Assembly (NCBI GenBank): GCA_034679345.1
Contig: JAXDAY010000008.1
Span: 68,740 to 132,739, forward strand
Source of the DNA: JAXDAY01 sp034679345
Lineage (GTDB): Bacteria > Eisenbacteria > RBG-16-71-46 > CAIMUX01 > VGJL01
Length of the DNA stretch: 64,000 nucleotides
Direction of reading: 5' to 3'
Shown in pieces: positions 1 to 11,300 of the stretch. The position numbers and the translations under genes are program-made. The notes beneath the pieces are model-generated. The model made no database searches, was not told where the DNA came from, and worked only from the letters and a program-made list of their open reading frames with translations. How positions within the stretch are numbered: position 1 is the first letter of the stretch; each line of letters starts with the position of its first letter.

Positions 1-1390
1 CCGCATCCCGCAGATCCTGCCGGCGCGGGTTGATCGCGATTCCTCGCTCGGTGACGATCACGTCGATCAGCTCTCCGGGACCGCAGAGGGTCGTCACCGA
101 GTCGACGATGACGGGAATCCGGTCGCGGTAGGCGGGAAGCGCCAGAATCGTGCACTTCGAGAAGAGGCAGTTCTGCCACCCGCCGATTCCATGGAGGAGA
201 CGACCGTCGGAGTGAGTGACGACGTTGGCGTTGAAGTCGACGTCGACCTCGGTCGCGCCGAGGACGACGGCGTCGACCATCGAGGCGAAGTTCCCCTTGC
301 CATGGTAGTTGTAGGATGTGAAGGGCGTGGTGTTCACGTGCCGTGGATTCTCTCCCATGGAACGCACGCCGAAGAGGTCGAACGTCTGCCCGTCGAGAAT
401 ATAGTCGGTGAGTCCCTCCTCGAGCATCTCGACCAAGTGCTTTGTCGACCCCCCCCGAATGAAGCGGGCCCGGATGCCTCGTTGCTTCATCATTTCCTTG
501 AGGTACATCGCGAAGGCGAGCGCCGTCCCGCCGGCGCCGGCCTGGAAGGAAAAGCCGTCCTTCACGATTCCCGCCGCGTCCATGAACTTCGCCACCATCT
601 CGGCGATCAATAGACGGTCGGGGCTGCGCGTGATCTGCGTCGTGCCGGAAACGATCTTCTCGGGATCGCCGATCTTGTCGACGACGACGACCGAGTCGAC
701 GCGGTTGCCCGCGATCTGCCAGGGCACGCAGGGAAACGGGACGAGATTGTCGGTGACGACGATGACGCGGTCGGCATACTCCGAATCGGCCAAGGCGAAG
801 CCGAGCCCGCCGCAGGCGCTGGGGCCATGAAGGCCGTTGCAGTTGCCGAAGCCGTCGCTCTCGGGCGCGGCGATGACGGCGATATCGACATGAACCTCGC
901 CGTCCTGGATCGCCTGGTAGCGGCCGCCGTGGGAGCGCAGGACGGCCATGCCGCGCATCTTGCCCTCCGAGGTGTAGTCTCCGAGCGGCCCGTTCATCGA
1001 GCCTTCGATGTGGTGGATCACCCCCGACTCGAGGTGGCGGATGTTCGGAGCGTGACATGGGAAGGAAGCGCTCGGCGCCCAGCGCAGGTCCTTCACTCCC
1101 ATATCCGCCGCCGCATCGAAGATCGTGTTCGCCACGAGGTCGCCGTTTCGGAAGTGATGGTGGGTCGAGATCGTCATCCCGTCACGCAGGCCGGCCTTCT
1201 CGAGGGCCACGCGCAGCGAGCCGACCACCTTGTTCCCGTCTGCGGGGTAGTCCGCGCACGTCGCGACGAGGGGCGCGGCCCTCCGACCGCCCGGCTTGTG
1301 CGCGCCGATGCCTTTGTAGGGAACCGCCGGAGCGCCGTTGATCTCGACCGGCACCTCGCGGTCGAGGGCGTTTCGCTCGAGCTTCTGCAT
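1..1390 (-). CDS. citF: Citrate lyase alpha subunit (citrate CoA-transferase), C-terminus cut by window edge
   Basis: About 463 residues are visible from an ATG at 1390; the frame stays open to base 1, so the end lies outside the window (the family is about 500-520 residues long). CitF swaps the acetyl group on the acyl-carrier subunit for citrate, forming citryl-ACP, which CitE then cleaves to oxaloacetate and acetyl-ACP. Features typical of the family include an early THHHFRNGD segment, a glycine-rich QAGAGGTALAF stretch and, near the visible end, VTERGIAINPRRQDL. It follows the CitD-CitE fusion by 13 bases on the same strand, so the two are almost certainly co-transcribed. The accessory genes citC, citX and citG, needed to attach the CitD prosthetic group, are not in this window but could lie beyond the left edge. 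Confidence 0.88.
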   Translation of the reverse strand, partial: MQKLERNALDREVPVEINGAPAVPYKGIGAHKPGGRRAAPLVATCADYPADGNKVVGSLRVALEKAGLRDGMTISTHHHFRNGDLVANTIFDAAADMGVKDLRWAPSASFPCHAPNIRHLESGVIHHIEGSMNGPLGDYTSEGKMRGMAVLRSHGGRYQAIQDGEVHVDIAVIAAPESDGFGNCNGLHGPSACGGLGFALADSEYADRVIVVTDNLVPFPCVPWQIAGNRVDSVVVVDKIGDPEKIVSGTTQITRSPDRLLIAEMVAKFMDAAGIVKDGFSFQAGAGGTALAFAMYLKEMMKQRGIRARFIRGGSTKHLVEMLEEGLTDYILDGQTFDLFGVRSMGENPRHVNTTPFTSYNYHGKGNFASMVDAVVLGATEVDVDFNANVVTHSDGRLLHGIGGWQNCLFSKCTILALPAYRDRIPVIVDSVTTLCGPGELIDVIVTERGIAINPRRQDLRDA

Positions 1391-1403
1391 CCTCCCCTCC
1401 TCC

Positions 1404-2618
1404 CTACGCGGCCGCCGTCCGCCATTCGGCGGAGAGGCGTCCCGAGCGGATCGCCATCTCGACGGTCCGCTGCGCCCGCTTGACGACGGGCGGATCGATC
1501 ATCTTGCTCCCGAGCGACACGACGGCGAGCCCCTTCGTCTGGGCCTCCTCGAAGGCGCGGACGATCCGGGTCGCCTTGGCGATCTCATCCGGCGCCGGGG
1601 CGAAGGCCTCGTGGATCACCCGGATCTGATTCGGATGGATGCATCCCTTCCCCTCGAAACCGAGCCCCTTCGCTTCGATGACGCTCGCGCGCAGACCATC
1701 GGCATCGGCGACGTCGGAGAACACCGTGTCGATGGGCGCCACGCCCGCCGCCCGCGCGGCGGCGACGATCATCGAACGGGCGAAGAACGACTCCCTCCCC
1801 TCCAGTGTCCGCGGCGCCCCGATGTCGGCGGTGTAGTCCTCCAGGCCAATCGTGAGAGCCACGACGTTGGGCGATGCGGCGGCGATCTCGAGGGCGCGCA
1901 GGATCCCGAGACCCGACTCGATGATCGGCATGAGCAACACCGGCTCCCCCCGGCCGCCCAGGATCCTCGCGATGCGAGCATCGATCTCCCGCACCGTCTC
2001 GGGCGACTCGCACTTCGGGATCAGGACGACATGCACATTCTCCGGGATGACCGCGTCGAGATCCTCGAGCCCCAGTTGCCCCTGGTTGATGCGCACCATC
2101 CGCTCGGCATCCAGGAAGTCGATCGAGCGAAGGGCGTTTCGGACCATGATCCGCGCGGCGTCCTTCTCGGAGGGAGCCACACTATCCTCGAGGTCGAGAA
2201 TCACGCCATCGGGCCCGTGAAGGCCGGCGTTCAGCATGAACTTCGGCTCGTTGCCCGGCAGATAGAGGCGCGAGCGGCGGAACCGGTCCCGCTGCGTTGG
2301 CCGGCGCGTCCCCGGCGCCATCTCCGGCAGCCAGGCTCCTTTGAGGTCGGAGCCATACGCGCGCCGCGCCGCGGCCTCGACGCGCGCCATCAGGATGAAG
2401 GGAAGCGCCCCGGCATCCTCCACGACGACTTCGGCGCGCTCGACGCCGAGCGACTCGAGCCCGGAGAGGACTTGGGCCCGAATCGCTTCTCCGTACATCG
2501 CCTCGACCTTGCTCTTGACCGAGATCCCTAGTCCGCCGCTCTCCGCCGGTGCGACGCGCACCCAGCAGTCGGAGCGGATCTCGGAGCCCCTGCGCCCCGC
2601 TTCCGCCGCCCGTGCCAT
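1404..2618 (-). CDS. citE: Citrate lyase gamma-beta fusion (acyl carrier protein CitD fused to citryl-ACP lyase CitE)
   Basis: The 404-residue protein joins two citrate lyase subunits. Residues 1 to about 100 resemble CitD, the small acyl carrier that bears the phosphoribosyl-dephospho-CoA arm (SDCWVRVAP, then AEVVVEDAGALPFILMARVE). From about residue 115 it is CitE, a HpcH/HpaI-type TIM barrel that splits citryl-ACP: SRLYLPGNEPKFM, GVILDLEDSVAPSEKDAAR, VRINQG, LMPIIESGLGILRALEIA and KGCIHPNQ. The start ATG at 2618 gives a complete CitD domain. It lies 29 bases after the dehydrogenase gene and 13 before citF. The residue aligned with the classical prosthetic-group serine (LES in enteric CitD) reads Arg15, with Ser16 next to it, so the attachment site may be shifted by one. 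The fusion fixes carrier and lyase at 1:1. Confidence 0.85.
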   Translation of the reverse strand: MARAAEAGRRGSEIRSDCWVRVAPAESGGLGISVKSKVEAMYGEAIRAQVLSGLESLGVERAEVVVEDAGALPFILMARVEAAARRAYGSDLKGAWLPEMAPGTRRPTQRDRFRRSRLYLPGNEPKFMLNAGLHGPDGVILDLEDSVAPSEKDAARIMVRNALRSIDFLDAERMVRINQGQLGLEDLDAVIPENVHVVLIPKCESPETVREIDARIARILGGRGEPVLLMPIIESGLGILRALEIAAASPNVVALTIGLEDYTADIGAPRTLEGRESFFARSMIVAAARAAGVAPIDTVFSDVADADGLRASVIEAKGLGFEGKGCIHPNQIRVIHEAFAPAPDEIAKATRIVRAFEEAQTKGLAVVSLGSKMIDPPVVKRAQRTVEMAIRSGRLSAEWRTAAA

Positions 2619-2647
2619 GAGAAGACCTCCCGGGTTCGCCGTAATCC

Positions 2648-3829
2648 CTAGAGCTTCGCGATGATCGCGTCGGTCATCTGCTGCGTCGTGGCCGCTCCCT
2701 TGGAGAAGACATCCGGTCCGCCGGGCAGCCGCATCATGTCGTACGTGCGCACGCGCCCTTCCTTGATGACCGCGCCGATCGCCTTCTTGATCCGCTCCGC
2801 CTTCTGCATCTCGCCGAGGTGCTCGAGCATCATCACGCTCGAGAGGATCATGGCGATCGGATTGACGATCGAGGGATCGAGCTTCTCGTACTTCGGCGCG
2901 GAGCCATGCGTCGGCTCGAAGACCGCGCAGTCGCGGCCGATGTTCCCGCTGCACGCGAACCCGAGCCCGCCCACGAGTCCCGCGAAGCCGTCGCTGATGA
3001 TGTCGCCGAACATGTTGGTCGAGACGACCACCCCGTAATCCTCGGGGTTCTTCGTGAGCCACATCATGAGGGCATCGATGTTGACCGACCACAGCTTCAC
3101 ATCCGGGAACTCCTTGGCGATCTCTTTGGCTATCGCCTCGAACATCCCCGAGGTCTCGCGAAGGACGTTCGGCTTCTCGCAGACGGTGACCGATCCGTAA
3201 CCGGATTTCTTCGCCAGCTCGAAGGCGGCCCGGAGGATGCGTTGCGTGGCGCCGCGCGTGATGATCCGCGTCGAGACCGCCATATCGGCGCTCGGCACCG
3301 ACTGGAACATCTTCATCCTCGGGTGGGTTTCCAGCGCCTGCCTCACGACATCGGGCGGGTTCGTCCACTCGACGCCGCCGTAGAGCCCTTCCGTGTTCTG
3401 CCGGAAGATGACGACATTGACCTTCGGCTCTTCGAAAACGCCCTTGCCGTTCTGCCGGACGAAGTTCAGGGGATTGCCCTCGAAGGCGATGCAGGGACGA
3501 ATGCAGATGTCGAGGTCGAAGCGCTGGCGCATCGTGACGATGGGGCTGTAGTAAGTGAATCCCTTCCCCTTCAGCGCCGGATCGAGCTCGGCTTCCGCCT
3601 TGGCCTTCGGCTTCGAGGTGATGGCGCCGAAGAGGCCGAGCTTGTGCTCCTCGAGGAGCTTGATGGTGCGATCGGGCAGGGCGTTGCCTTCCTTGCACCA
3701 GAAATCCCAACCGATATCGCCGTGAACGTAACTCGCTTCGAAACCCACGGCATCGAGGACCCGGATCGCCTCGGGCAAAACGACCTTGCCGATTCCATCC
3801 CCCGGCATCGCCACGACCTTGCGCGTCAC
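2648..3829 (-). CDS. icd: Isocitrate/isopropylmalate family dehydrogenase, probably isocitrate dehydrogenase
   Basis: This 393-residue beta-decarboxylating dehydrogenase begins MTRKVVAMPGDGIGK and contains the family signature NMFGDIISDGFAGLVGGLG and the nucleotide-binding FEPTHGSAPKY. The chosen start is a GTG at 3829, preceded seven bases upstream by AGGAGG; an upstream in-frame ATG at 3919 has no such site. Its place directly ahead of citDE and citF makes isocitrate the likeliest substrate (isocitrate to 2-oxoglutarate, or the reverse). Citrate lyase and this enzyme would then link citrate to oxaloacetate/acetate and to 2-oxoglutarate, as in citrate fermentation or a partly reductive TCA flow. 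Homoisocitrate or isopropylmalate cannot be excluded by eye, because the substrate loop was not resolved. Cofactor choice (NAD or NADP) was not determined. Confidence 0.75.
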   Translation of the reverse strand: MTRKVVAMPGDGIGKVVLPEAIRVLDAVGFEASYVHGDIGWDFWCKEGNALPDRTIKLLEEHKLGLFGAITSKPKAKAEAELDPALKGKGFTYYSPIVTMRQRFDLDICIRPCIAFEGNPLNFVRQNGKGVFEEPKVNVVIFRQNTEGLYGGVEWTNPPDVVRQALETHPRMKMFQSVPSADMAVSTRIITRGATQRILRAAFELAKKSGYGSVTVCEKPNVLRETSGMFEAIAKEIAKEFPDVKLWSVNIDALMMWLTKNPEDYGVVVSTNMFGDIISDGFAGLVGGLGFACSGNIGRDCAVFEPTHGSAPKYEKLDPSIVNPIAMILSSVMMLEHLGEMQKAERIKKAIGAVIKEGRVRTYDMMRLPGGPDVFSKGAATTQQMTDAIIAKL

Positions 3830-4485
3830 CTCCGCACCTCCTCTTCCCAACCTCTCCGTTGCGTGAACCGCCTGGGGTTCTCCCCGCCTGCGGGGACGGG
3901 CGTCCCGTCCACGACCCACGGCACTTGCGAGAGATTAGGAACTCGAAGGGGATGGGGTCAATGCGGGCCGGGCGCGTCGTACGGGGAAAAAAGGAGGGAC
4001 GGACTCTCCATCGGCGAATAGAACTGCGGAACAGGGGTAACAGCCACTCGCCGATGAAGGAGTCCGTCCGTTCTGCACCGACGGAAACCCTCCCGGTCCA
4101 GCAGGATCGATAAGGTCGAGCAAAGTGGGAGTCGACTTCGCACGCCCTCAGGTTGCCCGGATCGCCCGGGGGGTTGATCTAGGGGTCCTGAGCGAGCCTG
4201 ATAGACCGAATTTCCGAGGAGCCGGCTGACCCTGCACATGGTGGCGCGTTCCACCCGACCCCTCGGGAACGCTATGCAGTATCAAGTACTGTGCCACGTC
4301 CCGGAGGTTTCACATGATATCGCAACCAGTTACCAGAAACATGGTTGCACCCGGAGGGGGCGAGCGCACGCCCGCTTCGAGCCCGGTCTCCCGACATTTC
4401 TCCCTGGTCGGAAAGGCCTGACCGTTACCTTTTTACCCACCGCGCGGGGATCGGGTGCTAGTCTCGCGTCCGAAGGGATGGACGC
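3830..4485. other. 656-base divergent intergenic region (icd / response regulator)
   Basis: No convincing gene is present; short open frames here lack ribosome sites and recognisable sequence. It holds the hairpin and T-run at 3987-4069, an exact 7-bp inverted repeat GCAACCA/TGGTTGC at 4322-4348 with a 13-base spacer, and a shorter repeat CAGTA/TACTG at 4277-4291. The last two lie 140-210 bases before the response regulator start and could be operator sites. No clear -24/-12 or -35/-10 pair was found. Confidence 0.5.
3987..4069 (-). terminator. Large hairpin followed by T6 on the minus strand, terminator-like, upstream of icd
   Basis: Arms at 4048-4069 and 3997-4017 pair over about 20 bp with one bulge and one mismatch, around a 30-base loop. 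Read on the minus strand, the stem is followed after four bases by TTTTTT (3992-3987). It ends roughly 160 bases before the icd start and lies between two divergent genes, so it does not end either of them. It may terminate a small minus-strand RNA or act as a leader attenuator for the citrate operon. Confidence 0.45.
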
Positions 4486-5876
<1,391 letters not shown>

Positions 5877-5880
<4 letters not shown>

Positions 5881-7691
5881 GGATCAGCTGGGGCGGGCGT
5901 CAGACGATCGCGCTTCTGAGTGTCGTCATCGTCCTGGTCGCGATCACGATCGGGGTGCAGGTCGTGGAGGTCGTCCGCTACTCCGCCGACGCCGCGGCGG
6001 GCGAGAGCGCCCTCGTCGCTCAGAGTTTGACCCTGCAGATCGGCCATCTCGTGAGGGAGAGCCCCCACGCGCCGATGGACTCCTTGGGGAGCGATCCGCG
6101 CATCCGGCTGCTCCTCGACGCCGCGATCGCGCAAACCAGCTCCCTCGTCTTCGTGGCGGTCTGCGACTCCGACGGTCGGGCCTTCGCTCATACGAATCCG
6201 GAGGAGATCGGAGAAATCGTTTCGAGCGAGCCGCAGCTTCCGCCGCGTGGCACGGTCGGCAAACGCCTCCTCCTGCTGCGGGATCTCCTCCGCTCGCCAA
6301 TCGTCTATCGAATCGACACGCCCCTTCGAACCGGAGATCTGCCATTCGCCTCCATCCGCGTGGGCGTCGCGGGAATCCTCCTGCGGGAGCAGGTGAAGGG
6401 GGCGCTGCGCCGCAGCCTCGCGGTAGCGTCGCTTCCCTTCGGCCTTGCGATCGTCTTGGGATTCCTTCTGGCCCAGCTCACCGCGCGCCGAATCCGACTC
6501 CTCGAGGAGGGTGTCGCCGCCCTCCGGGCCGGACGCTACGACGCGCGGATCCCCTTGAGCGGGGTCGACGAGTTCGCGCGACTTGCGCGCGACCTGAACC
6601 TGCTGAGCGAGCAGTTCCAGCGCGAGAGGGCGGACAGCGACTCCCGGATCGGCCCGCTGCGCCAGACGGTCGAGCTTCTGGGCGAGGGGGTGCTCACCCT
6701 GGGGCCGAACCGCGAGATCCTTCTCGTCAACGACGCGACGGGCAGGATTCTCGGGATCGATCCGAACAACGCCCACAATCGGACGATCGAGGCGGTCCTG
6801 CCGAAGGGCCATCCCGTGCTCATCCTCGTCGATCGGGTTTTCTCCGAGGCGAAGGGGCCGCTGACCATCCCCCTCGACACCGGCGGAGCCGACTCATTCG
6901 TCGCCGTCGGCCATCGAATCACCGGGGCGGGGGGCGTGGACGGGGCGCTCATCGAGTTCAAGCACTCTGAGGCCTTGGAGAGGATCCACGCGATCGCCGA
7001 TCAGTCGCAGGTGCTCTCACGGCTTGCGCAGATGGCGGCCGGGGTCGCGCACGAGATCCGCAATCCGCTTCAGACGATCAATCTCGAGCTTGCGGCGCTC
7101 CGGCGTTCGAGCAGTCTCGCGCCGGATGAGGTGGAGCACCACGTTCGAACGGCCCAGGAAGAGACCCAGCGGCTCCAGAGGGCGGTGAGCGGGTTCCTCA
7201 AGGTCGCGCGGCTGCGTCAGCTCGCCCCCATCGGGATCTCGCTTAACGAGGTGGCGGAGGATGTCCGCAGCTCGATGGAATCGGAAGCGAATCTCTCGGG
7301 ACTGGATCTCGACCTCGAGCTCGAACCGAATCTGCCGGAGACGCTCGCGGATCGCGAAGTCCTCCGTCAGGCGGTCCAGAACCTCGTGAAGAACTCGATC
7401 CAGGCTCTGCCGTCGCGTGACGGCAGAATCGTGATCCGCACGACGAGCGGGGCGGATCGTGTCTCGGTCTCGGTCGTGGACTCGGGCCCCGGCATCCCTC
7501 CCGAGCTCCGGGAACGGGCCTTCGATCTCTACTTCACCACGAAGGAGGGGGGCACGGGGGTCGGGCTGCCTCTCGTGCGGCAGACGGCGGAGATGCATGG
7601 GGGCCGCGTCGCGCTGACCCAGAATCCCGACGGAGGGACGACGGTGACGATCGATCTCCCGATCCGCATGAACGGAGGGAACGGGCCGTGA
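5877..7691 (+). CDS. Membrane sensor histidine kinase, cognate partner of the NtrC-type regulator
   Basis: The 604-residue kinase has transmembrane helices at about 11-33 and 182-203 enclosing a periplasmic sensor of roughly 150 residues. A HAMP-like linker (about 204-255) and a PAS-like segment (about 262-365) follow. The dimerisation/phosphoacceptor box is MAAGVAHEIRNPLQT with His392, and the ATPase domain carries NLVKNSIQAL, DSGPGIPPE and TTKEGGTGVGLPL. This is the AtoS/ZraS/NtrB architecture that pairs with sigma-54 regulators. Its start overlaps the regulator stop by four bases, and its stop overlaps the start of a small lipoprotein gene, so all three are coupled. The periplasmic domain has no recognised ligand class. 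Confidence 0.92.
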
Positions 7692-8275
7692 TCCGAGGAA
7701 TGGTCCTGGCGACGGGCACTCTGCTCCTGCTTACGTCGGCCGGCTGCGCCTTGGTGCGCTACGCATTCGAGCCGATTCTCACGCCCCCTCGAACGGCTCC
7801 CCCGCCGTCGGCCGTGCTCCAGCAGGAGGAGCCGGACAGCATGGAGAGCGTTCGCATCGTGGTCTTCCCGGATCTGCCTCCAGAGTTCTACGAGCCCCAA
7901 CGCCCATCGCCGCCTGCGGAGGCCCGCGTGGACTCGGCCTCAGGGGAGCCCACGGAAGAGCCGGCCCCTCAGACAGGGCAGCCGGCGATCGAGCCGACCG
8001 CGGAGCCTCCTTGGATCTCCATCGACATCCCGGAGGCCGAGCGGCGGCAGTTGATGGAAACCATGGAGCGAGATCTCGAGGAGACCCGGGGGATCCTGCG
8101 TTCCCTCGAGGGGCGACCGATGGAGCCGGCCACCCGGGAGAAGGCGACGACGATCCGCGGGTTGATCGACCAAGCGGTGGAGGCGCGCAATCGACAGGAC
8201 ATTCGCGGCGCCTCGCGCCTGGCCCACAAAGCGCGCCTGCTGGCCGACGAGCTCGGTGCGCGGCCGGCCCGATGA
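7688..8275 (+). CDS. Small lipoprotein co-encoded with the two-component system
   Basis: A GTG start at 7688 overlaps the kinase stop (GTGA). The 195-residue product begins with a lipoprotein signal (MIRGMVLATGTLLLLTSAGC, lipid-modified Cys20). A proline-rich, low-complexity middle follows, then from about residue 110 a charged region likely to form helices or a coiled coil (ERRQLMETMERDLEETRGIL). No enzymatic motif is visible. The translational coupling suggests it works with the sensor kinase, for example as an outer-membrane-anchored accessory sensor like NlpE, or as an envelope component the system monitors. That role is inferred from position only. A 12-base direct repeat runs over its stop codon (8270-8295). 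Confidence 0.7.
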   Translation: MIRGMVLATGTLLLLTSAGCALVRYAFEPILTPPRTAPPPSAVLQQEEPDSMESVRIVVFPDLPPEFYEPQRPSPPAEARVDSASGEPTEEPAPQTGQPAIEPTAEPPWISIDIPEAERRQLMETMERDLEETRGILRSLEGRPMEPATREKATTIRGLIDQAVEARNRQDIRGASRLAHKARLLADELGARPAR

Positions 8276-8398
8276 GCCAGCCCGATGAGCCAGCCCGCTA
8301 GCGCTTGCGAATCCCCCCCGGGACGGCTTACTCTGCCCAGGGCGGCCGCTTAGCCTTCTGCCGAGACGCGACCGACGGACCGATTGGGGGGGCTTCGG

Positions 8399-11300
8399 TT
8401 GAGTTTCTATCTCGGAATCGATCTTGGGGCGGTCAGCATCAAGGCCGCCTTGCTATCGACCGGCGATCTCGCGGATGAACGGCTCGCCGTGCTCCAACGG
8501 CGGGAGGGCTACTGGCACCCCCGGAGCTTGACCGGCCGCCTCCCGTCGGGTGAGACATGCACGATCCTCGTGGCGCCCTACCGGAGGACCAAGGGGCGTC
8601 CGCTGGATGCCGGCCGCCAGATGATCGCCGAGATCCTCGACCGCCTAGGACCCGACGGGCTGGACGGCATCCGCGTGACCGGCTCGGGCGCCGGTCTCTT
8701 GCGCGCCGCGCTCGACATCCCCGTGGAGAACGAGTTCCGCGCCCTCGCCGCCGCCACGCGCGTCGTGGCCCCCGAGACGAGCACTCTCTTCGAGATCGGC
8801 GGTGAGTCCTCGAAGATCCTCTTCTTCGAGCCCGATCCCGCCTCGGGTGAGCTCGGAATCGCCGACTACCAGACGAACGGCGACTGCGCGGCCGGGACCG
8901 GTTCGTTCCTGGACCAGCAGGCGGGCCGCCTCCACTACGACATCGAGGACGTGGGTCGCATCGCCGCCTCGACACGCCGCTCCGCGAAGATCGCCGGCCG
9001 CTGCTCCGTCTTCGCCAAGAGCGACATGATCCATGCCCAGCAGAAGGGATACCTGCCGCCCGAAGTCCTGCGCGGCCTCTGCGAGACCGTCGCGCGGAAC
9101 TTCCGCGCCGCCGTGGCCAAGGGGAAGACCCCGCGCCCGCCGGTCCTCTTCACCGGTGGCGTGGCGGCCAACGAGATGGTCGTGGCATCCCTGCAGCATG
9201 TCTTCGAGCTCTCGGACGAACTGGTCGTTCCGGTGCACCACGCATCTCACGGCGCGATCGGCTGCGCCGTGCGCGAGGCCCTCGAGCCGGAGCACCGGCC
9301 GCTGCGAGCGGCGGATCTGGAGCGTTTCTCCTTCGAGGGAGGCGCGATCCCCGAGGCGCGGCGTCTCTCGATGGACAAGGTGGTCAGCCTGCGGGACCGG
9401 ATCATGCCGGTTCGACTCCCCGAGACGGGACCGCCCGTCGATGTCGCCCTCGGTCTCGACATCGGCAGCGTCAGCACGAACGTGGTCCTCCTCGACCGGG
9501 AGGGTCGCGTCGTCAAGGAGATCTACACGCGGACAAAGGCGCGTCCCGTGGAGGTCGTGACCGCCGCCCTCGCGGAGATCCACGAGCAGGTCGGCGATCG
9601 AGTGCGGGTCATCGGCGTGGGCACCACCGGCTCGGGCCGGGAGCTGATCGGGGAGCTTACCGGCGCCGACACGATCAATGACGAGATCACGGCCCACAAG
9701 ACCGGCGCCGCGTTCATCGCGCGGACGATGCTCGACTGCGAGGTGAACACGATCTTCGAGATCGGCGGGCAGGACGCGAAGTACATCCGTATCGAGGATG
9801 GAATCGTCGTCGACTTCGCGATGAACGAGGCATGCGCGGCCGGAACCGGCTCGTTCCTGGAGGAGCGTGCCGAGGAGCTCGGCGTCTGCATCAAAGACGA
9901 GTTCGCGCGCCGGGCCCTCTCCTCGCGCGCTCCGGTGCGCCTTGGCGAGCGATGCACCGTCTTCATGGAGCGGGACGTGAACGCCTACCAGCAGCGCGGC
10001 GCGGAGACGGACGATCTGCTGGCGGGCCTCGCCCTCTCGGTGGCGACCAACTACATCAATCGGGTCGTCCGCGGAAGGAAGATCGGGGGGACGATCTTCT
10101 TCCAGGGGGGCACGGCCTACAACGACGCGGTGGCCGCGGCGTTCTCCCAGATCCTCGATCGGGAGATCATCGTTCCGCCCTACAATGGAGTCGTCGGAGC
10201 GGTGGGCGCGGCCCTCCTGGCGCTGGAGAAGGCCGAGACCTTGAAAGCCGGGACACGCTTCCGCGGCTGGGATCTGGGCAAGGTCGACTATCAGATCCGC
10301 GAGTTCACGTGCCAGGCGTGCGAGAACCGGTGCGACATGCAGGAGTTTCGCGTCGAGGGGGAGAAGACCTACTGGGGAGACCAATGCGGCGATCGCTACC
10401 GCCGCCGCGCAAAGGTGGAGTTCCGCCCCGTCATCGAGGATCTCGTGCGCCTGCGCAAGGAGTGGCTCCTCGCGGAGCACGAACCGGATCATGGCGAGGC
10501 CGGAAGCGTCGTCATTCCGCGCGCGATGTACTTCCACGAGCGATTCCCTTACTGGAACGCGTTCTTCAAGAGCCTGGGGCTGCGCGTCCTCCTCACGCCC
10601 GAAACGAATCGGGCCATCGCCCACGAGGGGATCGAGACGGCGGTGGCAGAACCCTGTTTCCCGATCCAGGTGGCGCACGGGCACATCGCGAAGGCCCTCG
10701 AGATGGAGGCGGATGCGGTCTTCCTTCCGAACATGGTCAACTCCGAGGCCACCCACGAAACCATCCAGAGCTTCTACTGCCCATGGGGGACGACGCTTCC
10801 CTTCGTGGTGCGCGCGGCGGCCAGCTTCGAGTCGAGCGCCGGCAGGCTCCTCCACCCGCTGATCCGGCTCCGGGGAGGAAGGGACGCCCTGATCGGCCCG
10901 CTCCACGACTCCCTGCGGAGATTCGGCGTGAGACGGGCGCAGATCCGTTCCGCGCTCGGAAAGGCCGACGCCGCGCAGAGGCGCTTCCGCGAGGTCGTGC
11001 GCGACTCCGGGCGCAAGGCGATGTCGCGGCTCGAGGAGACCGGAGAACCGGCGGTCCTGCTGATCGGCCGTCCCTACAACTTGTTCGATTCGACGGCGAA
11101 CCTCGACCTGCCGCGCAAGCTCCGCGACCTCTATGGCGTCAACGTGGTGCCGATCGAGTTCCTGGGGGCGAACGACGAGGACATCGAGGCGATCAACTCG
11201 AACATGTACTGGGGATACGGCCGGAAGATCCTGGCCGCCGTCCGCGAGGCCGGCCGCAGGAACGGACTCCACGTCATCTACGTCACGAACTTCAAGTGCG

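Noticed and set aside
3958..4254. 98-codon open frame across the hairpin region
   Set aside because: It contains the large inverted repeat, has no ribosome site and gives no recognisable protein.
4320..4350. Sigma-54 (-24/-12) promoter before the response regulator gene
   Set aside because: A TTGCAC is present, but there is no GG at the required 10-base spacing upstream.
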